Positions 10,969 through 24,069 of a stretch of 64,000 nt of DNA are shown piece after piece (position 1 is the first letter of the stretch; every line of letters begins with the position of its first letter). Made by a program: the position numbers and the translations under genes. Location: the NCBI GenBank assembly GCA_963691655.1, contig OY829328.1:13222704-13286703 (forward strand), given 5' to 3'. Source of the DNA: Toxonevra muliebris. Taxonomy: Eukaryota; Arthropoda; Insecta; Diptera; Pallopteridae. The notes below the pieces were generated by a model, which saw nothing but the letters and a program-made list of their open reading frames with translations, was not told the DNA's origin and did no database searches.

Positions 10969-11130
10969 CTGTTTTACTTGGATCATGCTGTGTGAGATGC
11001 CCACTCAAAGAGTGTAGTTTATCGGTGATGCCATGAATTTTCTCCACAAATGTATTACGTGGTGTTTCATTTTGTGGCGGCAATGAGGTCGTCGTAATCT
11101 CCGCAATGCTATTAATATTTGGAAATGAAC
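10969..11130 (-). CDS. Dgk: Type I diacylglycerol kinase, coding exon 4 (linker)
   Basis: Encodes residues 117-170 in phase with its neighbours (phase 1 in, phase 1 out, 162 nt). Donor CAG|GTGCGT at 10968. The acceptor is the AG at 11132-11131 after a purine-rich run; its pyrimidine tract (TTTTCTTTTTATTTCTTTCC) lies about 25-45 nt further upstream, which is unusual and makes this acceptor the least certain of the gene. Product includes SIAEITTTSLPPQNETPRNT and VEKIHGITDKLHSLSGHLTQ. No known domain is recognised; it joins the recoverin-homology region to the EF-hands. Confidence 0.8.
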
Positions 11131-11280
11131 CTTTTTTTTGTTGGTTTTGCGGCAACAAATGGAAAGAAATAAAAAGAAAATTATATTATCATAAAGATAG
11201 CAATAGCATCAAATAGCCGAAATGGGCTATGCCTAAAAGTATGCAATGACAATTTTTTATACAACTGGTATACAACTTAC

Positions 11281-11479
11281 CCTTTGTATGGGATGTGACA
11301 GCCGCACACGCTGCCGTACTGCTAATGGCTGCCATCTGATTGAGCGCCTTACCGTGCAGCTGTGATTGTGTGGCATTCGGCTTGAGAAAGGATACAAATA
11401 AATGCTTGGCCAAATCTGCTGGGGTCTCACAATCAAAAAAAGCATCGAGAAAACGTCGAAAGCCATCGTAATCAATGTC
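11281..11479 (-). CDS. Dgk: Type I diacylglycerol kinase, coding exon 3 (recoverin-homology region)
   Basis: Acceptor GGCTAG ends at 11480, donor AAGG|GTAAGT at 11280; 199 nt, phase 0 in, phase 1 out, residues 51-116. It opens DIDYDGFRRFLDAFFDCETP and continues ADLAKHLFVSFLKP, matching the conserved block of vertebrate DGK alpha/beta/gamma (IDFEGFKLFM...HLFMSF) in the N-terminal recoverin-homology domain. This region makes the kinase respond to calcium together with the EF-hands. The enzyme phosphorylates diacylglycerol to phosphatidic acid at membranes. This block is the strongest evidence for the gene identity. Confidence 0.93.
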
Positions 11480-11657
11480 CTAGCCATTGACAGCAGGGTA
11501 CATAGAAACCGAAAAGAAAAGAAAAATGGGAGAAGAGAAATGAAAAATTAGATTTAGAATTTATTCGGCAGTTTGCAAAAAAATAAAAAAAATAAAGTAA
11601 TGACAAAAATGTGAGACGAAAAATTTTGATTCACATGCGGAATAAGGAATTTTATAA

Positions 11658-11693
11658 TGTGCGTGTGTATGTGTGTGTGTGTGTGTGTGTGTA
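11658..11693. repeat. GT/CA microsatellite
   Basis: A GTGTGT tract of about 36 bp inside Dgk intron 2. It gives a spurious His/Thr-rich reading frame on the minus strand, which is not a gene. Confidence 0.9.
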
Positions 11694-14532
11694 TGGCATG
11701 GGATTATAAATGAAATGATGAGAGAAAATGAAGAAACGAAAAGCAATGATTTATTATTAACAAATATTTTGGAAAGTCATTTAAAAGAAATTAACATTTT
11801 TATTTCTAAATTGAATTTTCAAACTTTATAATGTGTCTGTCTTTATAGCGTAGAAAGCCATCGATAAAAATGCAACGACGCAGAACATAGTTTTTCGTTT
11901 TTCCTAACTCCTCATGTGATACATAAATGAAACAAGAAATTCTTCCATACAAATACGCACACACTTATGCATACAAAATTGTATGCATACGGAAAATACT
12001 TATAAGTACTGAGTACAAAACTTCTTCAAGTGGAAACTTTTCTGTTATACGCACGAACAAATTTTTTTTTGTTCTTTCTGCAAAAAAAAAACATCATATT
12101 CCTATAAATTTTTGTTGTACTTTCTTGTGTTTGAGGCACAGTTTTTGTTTATGTCACATAAATAGTTTTAATATAAGCAGCACAAATTTTACTCAGTTGA
12201 ATGTACAGTGCTTTTTGCTTAAATCGAATTTCAACGAGCAGTGAGAAATGGTTCGTTTTAAGTGTAAACTTACATATGTGCATATACTTAGATTTATTAA
12301 CTGTACTATTTTATTTTGTTTAATTCCAAAAATATTTATGTTTTTTTTTTTTTTTGCATATGTATGTTATATGAATGGATTCACAAAAACATTATTATTT
12401 CTTAAAAAAACTGTTTATTTTGATTTTTCTAAGTGTCAATATTGGTTTTATTGATATAAATTTCCATTTCAACTAGATGATCAAAAACTTTGTGTTTGCG
12501 GGAAATTCGTTCAGAATTTATAATGCACATTGAGACCTGGGGTAAATTGCATAAATAAAGTGAAACTTAGAGGATGTCTCAATTTGAAAGAATTGGCTGA
12601 AAATTAAATACTGCGTATTACCGTGTTGCCATCGGAAAAATTTAATTTTTGCTCATATAGTAAATTTTGAGTTCATTGTTTGCATGTAAAAGTAGTTCGC
12701 TTCTAACGAATCGTCTCAAATGACAAAAGTTACATTTACTTAGTAATCATCTTAACCAAAAAACAAGTTTGTTTTAGCTGAAAAGTACTGTATTTCAATT
12801 TCGAGTTAAGTTATGTTGTTGTTTGTATTATTTTAACTATGTTCAACATTGCGTATGAGCAACATTGTTTGCAAAACTCATGTTAAAGTCTTTGCATAGT
12901 TTAGTAGTAGCAAAAGCAGATGAAAGGATTTTTTTATTTGCTGTTTACTAAAAATCTCTAACATGAAATATATATAATTTATAGTTACTATGTTTAATTT
13001 TTCTAAATAGAATCTGCATTGCATATGAGTAACATATTCCGATAAGACTCAGGTCGAAGTTTTCGCACGAAAGTATTGTGGAAATTAAAGAATTTTTGAT
13101 ATACTAAATTATATATATGACAAAGGCATACATTAAATTCAAATTCTTTGATAAATAAATTATAATTTATTCAGTAGAGTTTGAAAACCAACTTTGAAAA
13201 GGTAATATGAATAAATCTTACGCTTAAATATTAACTTAACTATTTAAAATATGAGCCAAATTGCTTTTTGTTAATTCGAGATAAAAGTTAAAGTTAAGTT
13301 AATGGTTTGTTGGGGTTGGTTTCATACCAAAAAATACTTAGAATATTCCAAAAGCAACTACATTTTCATGTGAAATAACTAGCACTATTAACTATTCATA
13401 CATAAGTTAGTTAATTAGAGATATTTGATTTAAATTGCATACATTCGAACATGTGCATGGAGTGTCTGTTTCTATGTTCAAATCTTTTGCATAAGTTACA
13501 TAAGTAATCCAAAATGTTTCTTCTCAATGGAACTTTTGATTTCAGTTCAAAAATTAGTCAGCATTTTATTGCTTAAATATTTTCAGTGAAAATATTTTAT
13601 ACAACTACAAAACCGCAGCTGTACAAAGCACCATGCAATTAAAAATTTCCCTGGCTGCAATTAATTACAATTACATATATTAAATGACGAATGAAGCGGA
13701 AAATTAACTTCCATGTGCAGCAACAACGGCGAAAATCATTCGGTTTATATTGAGTATATAGAAAAAACAAAAGAAATGGAAGTGTAATTCTTGTTTAGTT
13801 CATAATCATAATATTATTATGGCTACATGCCAACACTTAGAGCTAGGGAGTGCCCAGAGCGTAGTGCATACTCATATTCGTTTAACTTTTGCAAAACTAT
13901 TATTTTTCTGCATTGTTGTTATGAGCCGTGCGTACGTGCATCCTTACTTTATGAAAAAGCAGCGCATGTGTTATCATGTAATAAAATCCCATAATGTGAA
14001 ATTAAAGCAAAATATTGTAATAAGAAAAGCACAAAAATAAAATTTATCTTTCAGAAAGAGAAAAAAATGGAGAAAATACGCGAAAATTCGTGAAAATCAT
14101 CTTCATAAATGTTATGTGAAATTTTCATTTCGGGTAAAGAAATTCCAAAGTTTTCGCTGCTACTGTTGGTTGCGTTTCACTTATTACACTTTGCTGCTCG
14201 TGATACTTTACTACGTTTGCTTATAGAATATTATTATTTCGCATAGTGTTGAGTTTTTGTTAAATGTTAACACTTCTACATTTGTTATATTCACACATTA
14301 TTATCATTATCATCAGCAACATTATCATCATCATTATTATTTGGATGGTGTAATACTAGCAAAAGCATCAGTATCAGTAACAAAAGTAGTCAGCAACCAC
14401 CAACCAGCAGCAACATATGCAGCCATAAATCAGTGCGAATATGAGAAAATGAGAGGAAATTTAAAGCAACCTTTTCATTATGCAATTTAGTATATTTTGA
14501 ATAAAATTTAGGTGAAAAATTATTTCGTTTAC

Positions 14533-15488
14533 TTTATTATTAAAAATTAAAAAAAAATCCAAATTGATCCTACAAGAAATTGGCCAAAGAATTGAAGGTC
14601 TGCCGTCAAATTGTTTTCAATATTATTAAACAGTTTCAAGGGAATTTGACCATCGATAGGAATCCTGGTTTGGGAAGAAAACAAGGATCACATGATATTG
14701 AGAAAGCCAAGAAAATAGAAAGCATATTGAAAAGATCTCCAAACATATCTTTTAGAAAAGCTGCCCGGTTAACCCAGTGCTGTGACTATTTGGTGCAAAA
14801 AGTTAAAGCCAATGCAGGTTTAAAAACATACAAAGTCCAAAAAGTTCCAGACAGGAATGCTGCAAAAAATTTAGACGCCAAAAGTAGGGCTCGGAAATTA
14901 AAATCGAATTTCTTACAAAAATTTCATGTTTCATGATTTTACGCAGCTTCCAGGTCAAAATTTTTATGCTGCTGATGCTCGAGAAAATGTCGAAGAACAA
15001 TTTAGAATCCAAAAGCAGACAAAATTTCCTAAAAATTCCTGGTATGGCAAGCTGGCAAGCTATATGCAGTTGCGGCAAAAGAAGCAAGTCATTTGTTACA
15101 GTGGGCTCTTTAAATACCGAAATATACATCAAAGAAAAAAAGACTTCTTCCTTTCATAAGAGAGCACAATGTGTCCAAATATTTTTGGTCCGATTTGGCA
15201 TCATATTTTGGGCTCTTGTGAAAAGAAACTTAAAGAGCACAAAAAACGTGTCCCAAAATATCGAGGATTTTAAAAGGAGATGGACAAACTGTTCCAAAAA
15301 GATGTCTGAAAAAACTATCAAATCTCTAATGGAAGGTCCACGAGTTCATAAATAGTGGTTAGAACTATAAAAGTTATATTTTTCTGTAATTTGTAAAATA
15401 TTATCAATTAAATAAAAAAGCTCTAAGATCAACCGTTTAAAAATTATTGAATTTTATATATGTTAAGATTTTTTCGATCTCACTCCAT
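14533..15488 (+). mobile_element. DD37E Tc1/mariner-like element, copy A (5' truncated, dead)
   Basis: The plus strand encodes HTH residues (ELKVCRQIVFNIIKQFQGNL) from about 14580, then FRKAARLTQCCDYLVQKVKA. The segment with the first catalytic Asp is deleted near 14930. DFTQLPGQNFY-like residues follow in a shifted frame, and a second deletion joins RFGII directly to FWALVKRNLKST, removing the second Asp and the Glu. The 3' end closes with TTAAGATTTTTTCGATCTCACTCC, the reverse of the terminal repeat seen in copies B and C; the 5' terminal repeat is missing. Confidence 0.85.
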
Positions 15489-16202
15489 ATGTGGGAAACT
15501 GTTTGAAATTAATACTTTGATTTCAATCGAAGGTATGTACAAAAAAAAAAAAAAAATACTTGATGCACATTTATAAACTAAAGTTCTTACATTTATATTT
15601 GCCTAAGATAATTTAAAATCAAGAAACCATATAAAATATTCACATATTGTTACGTATACGTCATGTAGAACTTTATAAGTTTACCTACTAAAATTTGTAG
15701 TTGTAAAATTTTAATGAATATCTAACACAGAAAATTAAACTTCCTTAAAATCTCTCTATACTGTGAAAACTAACTTTCAAGCTTTTAGGTATAAACCTTT
15801 CATATGCAGGTAGGTAATCGAAGTTAGAAAATATTCAAAATTAAATTTTACACTTTTGGGTGAACTTTATTTTCGTTTCTTTTGCAAAAGAAAAAATAGA
15901 CTTTGTAATTTGGAATATCTCTTCTTTACCAACGAAAGAATAATAATTGCTCAGGCATACCAGATAACCAAAATGTTTTTTGGTTGCATGTGAGTATAGA
16001 TATCCCAAGTCAAAGATTCCTGCTTTGCGTTTCTTTTTGTTTTTCATTCATACGTAGCTACATCCGATATTCAACGTTTGCCAATAATTCAAGCGTAAAT
16101 TTACAATTTACGTTTTCCTCTTTTGGTTTGATTCATCGTGCTTGATTAGAACAACAACAACAAAACATAGCTTCTTTCTATGTGTGTTGCACACTCACTT
16201 AA

Positions 16203-17839
16203 CCCTCTAACCGGCCTATTTTTGTTTTCGATGAAACAATCATCATAAACTAATTTTGGGTCGATAAAGACGAATCTGAAATCATATTGTGAAAAAAATT
16301 AATAATTATCCTTTCAGGTATCTATACTTCTACTCACTCGCCTTTAGACGGTGCGTGATTTGTGGCTGTTGGTGTATGTTTGAAAAATTATATGCAAACC
16401 CGTATTTTACGCTCGAAAATAATTTAGCTAATTACTGATAATTTTTTCAAGTCGATCGGAGTACAAAATATTCACTTCTCGCACAATTAATTATTTCGTC
16501 TGATTTCCACAAAAATTCTACTTTGACAGACGCTTCTTTTTTTTTTTTTTGTTGGAACAGCGAAAGAAGTGTTCAAGGATACAACACTAAGACAAGTTTC
16601 ACGTCCATTGCACTATATCCTGTCCTCCTTTTTGCTGATCTTTAAATCTACTAGATTTATTAATAAATAATCTAAGCAGATCCTGCTGTGTGAAAGAGCC
16701 CAGGTGTTCGTCTCCCAACACTCCAGTGCCAAATATGCTTACTCTGATCTGACAGAAAGCGGGGCAGACACTAACTAAGTGGTCTGCCGTCTGTTCACAT
16801 TCTGCCTCCAAGCCACAGGAAGCAAAGAAACACTAGCTCCCAGGCCAATTATGGTCAAATGTTTGACCCAAGAGAAGTGACATGTATATAATCCCAGCAA
16901 CTGCCTACAGCTTTTTCTGTTAAGTGATAACAGAAAGTATGTTAGAAACTTCGAGATAACAGGTAACATGGCCTTTGTCTGTCTAAAGCGCAGCCTGACT
17001 GTCACTGACTGTAAATACGCAAATACTCCTCTCTCTCTCCAACCATTATCATTGACATGGTCCATTGACTTGATGATTGCAAAAATTTCTGCTTGAAAAA
17101 CAGAAGCATACAACCCTAGAGAGAAGTGAAGGTGCGCTCCATAATTTTCAATGAAGACCGCAGAACCCGAACCGAATTCTGTTTTGGAGCCGTCAGTGAA
17201 AATGCATTTACAAACAACTCCCGGCCCAGGTCCCGGAAAAAAACCAAGTTTGGACCTCAGGAATTTGTATTGCATTGTATCGGATGGCATTGATAGAACT
17301 GTTAGGTCCAAGTCAGTATCTTCAACAATGCCACCAATATCCCAGCAAGTGTCATACCAATACCCATTGCGTTTAAGCTTACAGATGGCTTTGATAGCCT
17401 CTCCTTTAGCAAAAATATCAAGGGGTGGTAAGTTGAGCAATGCACAATGCATCCAAGGATGGCGCAGGTGTTGTAGGAAATGCTCCTGTACAACAAATGG
17501 CCACAGTCGTTTGATGTCTGGCAAGAGCTTTCTTAACGCTGCCAACATTAAGTCTGCTCCACTAGACTATGTATGTATAGGTGATGAAGACTTTATAAGG
17601 TGATAGACCCCATGTTTTGCAAAAAATAGCCTTACATTGAAAAAAAGCGACATTGGTAAAACGAGACCATCAAAACAGACGCTGGTGGACGAATGAATGA
17701 TCCATTAAATCAACATTGTTGCCTTGAACAAACTATAACGAAAGGCACAAAAGTTGATCGATGGTGAATAATTTTTAAGTAGAGGTTTTATAACGCTTTA
17801 TCTTAACCCCGACCCTAAGCGGTCTTGCCTGCTAGAGGG
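16203..17839. mobile_element. piggyBac-like TTAA-flanked element carrying a retrotransposon relic
   Basis: The ends are CCCTCTAACCGGC (left) and, reverse-complemented, CCCTCTAGCAGGC (right), 11 of 13 identical. TTAA flanks both sides (16199-16202 and 17840-17843). CCCT-type ends with TTAA duplications are the hallmark of the piggyBac superfamily. No piggyBac transposase is visible. Most of the interior (16560-17640) is a minus-strand non-LTR relic, so either that inserted into a non-autonomous piggyBac element or the ends match by chance. Confidence 0.6.
16560..17600 (-). mobile_element. Non-LTR retrotransposon relic with RNase H domain (LOA/I-like)
   Basis: The minus-strand frame from 17548 down contains the RNase H signature CIFTDGSKTEFGSGSAVF, then ASVFQAEIFAIIKSMDHVND with the catalytic Glu. 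A shift at about 16800 leads to ECEQTADHLVSVCPAFCQIR, the C-terminal zinc-knuckle-like cysteine motif. The preceding stretch (17548-17250) is the RT/RNase H linker. The 3' end lies near 16560. No reverse transcriptase core remains, so it is 5' truncated. The domain order matches the relic at 890-1850 and that at 32890-34210; they may be one family. Confidence 0.8.
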
Positions 17840-20393
17840 TTAAGCATCACGTTCACAAACAACATACATTCATATAGATGCTCATGTGTGCATAAATATA
17901 TTTACATGATTGAAGCACTTGCGTATTTCTGTGAGTTTAATTTAACACATTCCTCAACTCTTTTACAGAAATCTTTACATTTACACATTTTACATGAAAA
18001 CATGAATGTATGTATGAGTAAGTAGTTGTTTTGTTATTTTCGTATTGCCAAATATTTTTCTTCTAGAATATAGTGTGTAAAGTGTGCGTCCGTTTTGGGT
18101 TTTTAATGGAATTTTTAATAATAACATTTTAAAGTATGCAGAGTTATTTCAAGAGTGGCATATTCTTTAAAAATTTATTAAAAGTTGAAGACCTTGTTGT
18201 TGAAGACACTAGACTCTAGAGAGATTAAGCTAAGAAATTTTTTTAAAAATAGCTAAAAAACTTTATTAAAATTATTTAGAATTTAATTTTAAATTCGTGT
18301 TTTCTAAATATATAAATACAAAGCAATAAAGCCACTTCTTGATTATATATTATAATTATATTCATATATTTAAACTATACATAAAAAGAACTCAAATCAG
18401 AATACTGTGGATGAAAATATTTATGATGAATGCCATAAATTAACATGAATTTTTCATTGAGATAATACTTGATTGTGTGGAAATAAACAAACTGAAATAA
18501 TCTTTGAAAATGATAATGAAAAGATATTTGTAATTAAAAAATTTCCCGTTGACAAATAGAAAAAGAACATCACAATGCCGTGAAATTGCCATCAGTACAA
18601 AAATGTAATCGAACTATCAATTTAAATCAATCCAAAAAATTATTGTACTTATTAAATATATGTATGTGTATTTCTAGTGGATTCAGAGATTACGGAAGTG
18701 AGCTTTCAGTTTCACTTTCATCACTTCATAAGGACTGAGATATTTATTGGGGAAAGAGTGGCGGGTTAACGAACCTGTTGCTATTCTATGAATAAAAGCT
18801 AAACAAGCAAGCTTAGTTCGTATTTCGTAGCAACCATGAGCTTTATTTAACATTTTCTTCCGAAAAATACTGCAGAAACTAACTAAATGTTAGAGAAAAG
18901 CTGAGCAGCTAAAAGAATGTAGAATAAAGCCTATTGATTTGCATATCTCGAAAACGTTTAGTTAGCTAAAATTAATATTCATCATCCGTAGGATTCAACA
19001 CCAAGCTCCCACAAATCAACATCTAAAGTATCTTCAATTCATTCAATGTTTTTCCTGTGTGTGTTTTTTGTCTTTCAGTAGACTAAGTTTTCATGTGATG
19101 ATCTTATCCAGTGTTTTGTTAATAAGGAATTCGATGGAATTGGCATAACAATTTATTATTACTATTATTTTGATCACTGGATTGTGATTCTTACGTCTAG
19201 ATTGCTTCAAATACAGGCAACAACATTTTTGTGAGACTAGAGATTTGATATTAGATTGTCACTATTTCTAAGACATCCGCATTGACTAACCCAGCATAGT
19301 AAGCAGGAGTTTTAAATAGTAATCGAAAGGTTCCAAAAAAAAAAAAAAACTTAAAAATAATACTTATTTAATTTTATTTATTTAAGCTTGTCAAAAACCT
19401 AATAAAATAAATTATTTTTAAAGTGATTTTGTATTGCAATATAAAGTTCGAAAGTTTACAAAAATCTTTTAATTTAAATTCTTTGTTTTTCAATTCATTT
19501 AACTTCATTTTATAAAATCCTTTAAAGCGATAAGTTTTTAATGCCAACTATGCAAGTGTCTCACTTGAATGTGCTTCTGGATTAGTACTTACACATGCAC
19601 ATAGTATGTATGTATGCACGTTTGTATGTGTTTGTGTTAGTTTGTATGCATTTTGGTTCATAGAAAAGTAAGTAGATTTGTTTTTTTGCTGTCTCCTTAA
19701 TTACTTACCTATTATACAAATGATATAAAATGGACATACAAGTTATTTAAAATACTTTATATATTTTTTAATATCTATGGAAATATAAGTATAAAAATTC
19801 CTGAGCTTTATGTATTTTCTAGGTAATATTGCTCTTGAAGGTAAAAGTATTTATGTGGATTGCCATTTACTTTTGTTGTTATTGGAAACTTGAGTAAGTT
19901 GAAGTGATTTGGCACGTGTGTTGCTCTAATTGCAAACTTGTGTGCATTCAACATTAAAAGCTAAGCAAAGAATATCTGTATGTTTGTAAAATTTTAAGAG
20001 TCTTAAAATGTCGATATATTCATACATACATACATACAATTTTGTAATAGTATTAAAGAGAATTATTTGCAAACACACGAATAATTTTACTACATTGGTT
20101 TTATGGAAAATAAGCTTAGCTTGCATACTTTATCACTTCAGGTGGGAAATAGAAAATGAATAACAACAACAACCATCCAACTTAGCTACCCACAATACTC
20201 CTACATAAATACAACCCAAGTATTTTCATTTAATACTTGAAGGCACAAGTCGACACAAATGAATTAAAAGATTTAATATGAAGTGAAACTAAGCTGCAGT
20301 AAGTTGATTTTGGTTAATGTTCATTAAAATTATGTACGTACTTGTTGTTAGATTGGCAAAAATAATATTATTATTTTATAAGTTCAAACTTAC

Positions 20394-20470
20394 CCCATCA
20401 GGATTAAATCTGGGTGAGGCATGCGGTGCACAAAAATCTTGCAATACATCTTGAAGTTTTCTGTTGGAAT
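20394..20470 (-). CDS. Dgk: Type I diacylglycerol kinase, coding exon 2
   Basis: Acceptor TCTTTTTCAG ends at 20471 and donor GGG|GTAAGT starts at 20393; 77 nt, phase 1 in, phase 0 out. The split codon with exon 1 gives Tyr25, so the junction reads ELAEY|SNRKLQDVLQDF, closely matching AEYSTKKLKDVLEEF of vertebrate DGK beta as I recall it. It continues CAPHASPRFNPDG, residues to 50. The perfect frame across a 14-kb intron and the conserved residues confirm the exon. Confidence 0.93.
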
Positions 20471-21813
20471 CTGAAAAAGAGAGACAAAGAAATTTTGTAT
20501 TTCAAATTTGTTGTAAAATCTGTGTTATAGTTGTGTATACAAATGGTTTACAAAATACAATTTTATTTTGAATGTGACTATGAAAATTATAGTTTGATGG
20601 CTTCTTGTGTTTTTTTTTTTAATCTATCAACTTAATTGCAAACTCAAATATATTGTAATAGAGAAAACGTTTCTATCATTGAATTTGAAGATGCCCAAGT
20701 GTGAAGACACCAACTCTAAAGTGATACGTAATTTAAGTATTCTAATAAAAATTCTCCAACAAAACTAATTTATAAACCTAAATTTTTACTACACATCAGA
20801 ATGTATTCTTATTGAATGTGTACTATTTAATTTGCCCATTACTGTATCTTAAAATATTAACTAAGCAGTAATCAATGAGTGGTTGTTATAAATACAGAAA
20901 AAATGCAGATATCACGTAATTAGCTAATTAAAAAACTAATATACGAGTATGTAAATAGGCATCAAGAAAGATGGAGACAGAGAGGGGCAAACGATAATAC
21001 CTGTGAGACCAGAGCGATGGTATGTATGCACTCCTATCAAGATGTAGTAGCACTCAAATTTAATTGAAATTGCGTAGTTGCAGGGATAAATAATAATTGC
21101 AATTATAAAGTGATCAGTATGAATGAAGCACAATCTTTAATCTCTTGGATTAATAAGCATATTTAATTTATTAACATTTTTTTTTTTAAATTTGTTTGTT
21201 AAAATAAAGTAAAAAAAAAAATGTTTGATTTAACTAATTGAGTCATTTGAAGTGGGACATTTGAAGAGTTAAAGTTCTTTGGTATTGGAACTAAAGAATC
21301 TTCAACTCTGGCCTATAAATTTTTATTCGATTAAGATTATGAAGAAACTTTTAACCATAATTTTCATGATCGCTAATGACCAATACAAAAGAAACCTTTT
21401 TCTGGGAACTTGGTCTTTTAGTTATATTCGCTTTTGTTTGGTGTTTTTACATTAAGAGATTTGAAGTAAAATTTTTACTGACACCAAACGAATGTACGAA
21501 AAATTGGGTGAAAAATAAATTTTGGAAAAGTTACCCAATTTTTCTATAGTGTTTGGAACAGATTTATCAGTTGCTGAATGTCCATTGACTGTAAATACTT
21601 TTTAATTATATTTGTAGAAACAAGGTACTTAAATCAAGTTCAAATGAATGTCCACGAAAAACTTAATATATAAAAAAGCTCGTGAAATATCGGCGAAATA
21701 TTTTGCCAGATTTTAATTAAGTCTGGTGTTTCGACCTACTTTTTAAGGGGTTTTTCGGAAAATTTTTATTAAAACCAAATAAAATGCAATCGTTCCAATT
21801 TTTTTATAAGTTT

Positions 21814-22966
21814 ACTAGCTGACACGGCAGACGTTGTTCTGCCCTTTCTACGAAGAAGCGCGAAAATTGAAGTTTATTTGAATGAAGAAGAATGAAATTT
21901 CATGATGTTTAAAATTGAACATTGTTAATGACAATTCAAGCTTAAAGGACGTGCATTGAATTGGGGAAAAAATTTAAATTTAGATTTAAAAATGAGGCAT
22001 CAAAATTGACATTTTTAAAAGTATTTTGCAGAAGAATATCAAAGACCGTTCTAGAAGTTATATCTAATCCTAAAAATTATTTTAAAAAATGGACTCATTT
22101 CCTATTTATTATAAATATAGAATTTATTATAGAATTTGTTACAGCTCCACCTATCGGTTTTTTACATAGCTAGGCAGGTTCTTGAGATAATTCACAAATT
22201 AGTAGAAATAATAGTAAAAAAAGGAATGGGCAAAGTAATAGAAAATAGCAATGAAAAAAACAGTGAAATAGTAGTAAAAAATAGCAGTAGAAATAGTAGT
22301 GGTAAAAAATTGTTGTAAAGAGGTAGTAAAAAGGTAGCAGAAAAAGTAGTAGAAAAGTATTTAAAAGGGTAGAAAGAGTGATAGAAATAATAGAAAAAAA
22401 ATAGTAGAAATTAGAAAGTAAACAGAAATTGTAGACAAAATTTATTAGAAAAGTAGTAGAAAAAAGTAGTAAAAGAGTAGTAGAAAATATTAGTTGAAAA
22501 GTAATAGAAAGTAAGAAGAAATTGTAGAAAAAAAGTAGTAGAAAAGTAGTAAAAAATAGTAGCAGAATTAGTAGTAGAAAATAAAATTGAAGCATGTGCC
22601 ACACCCACTAATACAACAAACTGAAGGAATTTAAATTTTAGTACCGTACCATAAATGCCTCCTAAGATATCTCATAATGGAAATTCAGGTTATATGGAAG
22701 GTGCCACACCCCCTTTGTCAATATCACCTACATTTTTGTTGTAGTATAGCATTGTTAATTTTCGTTATTGTACCAAATTTCTGTACGGTGCTATAAATAG
22801 TTCTTGAGATATACCCAAAAAACTATTAGGATTGTATGGGAGGTGCCACGCCCACTTTACTAAAAGCCATTATGAATATTCGGGAAATATGACTTCAATC
22901 GGTCCAGTTGTACAGAAGTTATACGATGACATACACACAAAACTCTACGATTAAATATATAAAGAT
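21814..22966 (+). repeat. CGGCAG-starting dispersed repeat, copy 1
   Basis: Begins ACTAGCTGACACGGCAGACG and ends ACTCTACGATTAAATATATAAAGAT. A second copy (28242-29957) begins and ends at the same places, so these are true element ends. The central part is a GTAGAA-type minisatellite, followed by a conserved tail with GGTGCCACACCCCCTTTGTC and ATGACTTCAATCGGT. No protein is encoded. The TATAAAGAT end recalls 3' ends of some non-LTR elements, but the class is unresolved. Confidence 0.75.
22195..22590. repeat. GTAGAAA/AGTAGT minisatellite inside the repeat
   Basis: About 400 bp of imperfect AGTAGTAGAAA-type units. On the reverse strand it gives long Phe/Leu/Tyr-rich open frames that are artefacts of the repeat. 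Confidence 0.85.
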
Positions 22967-24069
22967 ATTATTGACATCTTTAACTGTACAAAAAAATTTT
23001 TTTGGGGTTTTCTTTACGATATTTTTTTAGTATTTTTTTACGTCCAAAGTGGACACCTAAAAAAAAGTTGTGTGGCTGGCCCGGCGATTACGGCACTTGA
23101 AGGTCATCTGAGACAAGAAATTCAAAAAGAATATTGTTTTGTAGAATTGTCATTCCGGCAGGTAGTAGATTTAAACATTTTTATTAAAAAATAACAAAAT
23201 GGCAGACTTCTAAAAAAAAAATTAAAAAATCTCGCTTTTTTCTGTAAAAAATCGAGATAAAAAATAAGAAATAATGATTATAAATAAACAATTCTACTAC
23301 CTGCGTGAGCCATTGGTATGTAGAATAACGTATTAAAATTTCAACTTAATCGGTTTTATAGAATTTCTTCATAATTCATAGCTTGTTAAATTTTTCACAA
23401 AATTATCACTCATTTCTGTTTCGATTTTTTATCAGCGTATGTTTAAATATACGCAAATAATGTTTATAACGGTTAAGAAAAACTAGTTTTGGGGGGCTAC
23501 AGAATAAGAACGGATAAGGTTTGCGGTATACTGCTAGGTGGATAAGATTAGATTTTGCAACTAATAGCAATTTTATTCGATTTCTAAAATTTTTTACAAC
23601 CAATTTTGTAATTTTTATTTTAATTTATGCAATAGCTATGTTTGCCATTTTTCGAACTATATTACTAGATTTTTTTTTTTTTTTTTTTGGATAAGAGTAA
23701 CTTTTGATTCTAATATAAACAATTAATGTTACGTATACGCCATGTTTCTAAATCGTATTGTAATATAACTAAGATTATTAAAAATATTGAGACATATGAG
23801 AGATCGTGTTACTTAAGCTATTTAGATACTTCAGTTAAGCTTCATTATGCTTTACTAGGCGCAGAGGACAGAAGTCGGTCAATGAAAGGAAGTTAGGCAA
23901 GAGGAGAAAAGAGGAATAAAGTATCGGTGAATGTTCACTTTAAATTTGGTTAGGATAAAATTGTTAAGAAAACTATTTGCAGAGAACATTACGGCAGAGA
24001 CAAGAAAGCTAAAATTTTTTCGATGTTCCAAAGAGCCAGTTGTAATAAAAATTACAGCAAAAACAGTAG

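Larger units (their letters stand above)
11480..20393 (-). other. Dgk intron 2 (8.9 kb) with transposon insertions
   Basis: Bounded by donor GG|GTAAGT at 20393 and acceptor GGCTAG at 11480. It holds a GT microsatellite (11658-11693), a decayed DD37E element (14533-15488), and a TTAA-flanked piggyBac-like element with a retrotransposon relic (16203-17839). The parts 11700-14530 and 17850-20390 are AT-rich with short CATA/CAT microsatellites and no recognisable genes. Confidence 0.8.

Noticed and set aside
11561..11746. His/Thr-rich minus-strand frame beside Dgk exon 3
   Set aside because: Created by the GT microsatellite at 11658-11693 within the intron.
17151..17603. 150-codon plus-strand open frame
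   Set aside because: Antisense shadow of the RNase H retrotransposon relic, which has recognisable motifs on the minus strand.
22170..22608. Long minus-strand open frames rich in Phe, Leu and Tyr
   Set aside because: They are the translation of the GTAGAA minisatellite read backwards; composition and periodicity explain them.
23727..24010. Possible solo LTR
   Set aside because: Has a TGTTACG start and AATAAA, but no matching CGTAACA end, no target duplication and no internal retroviral genes; kept only as a weak finding.
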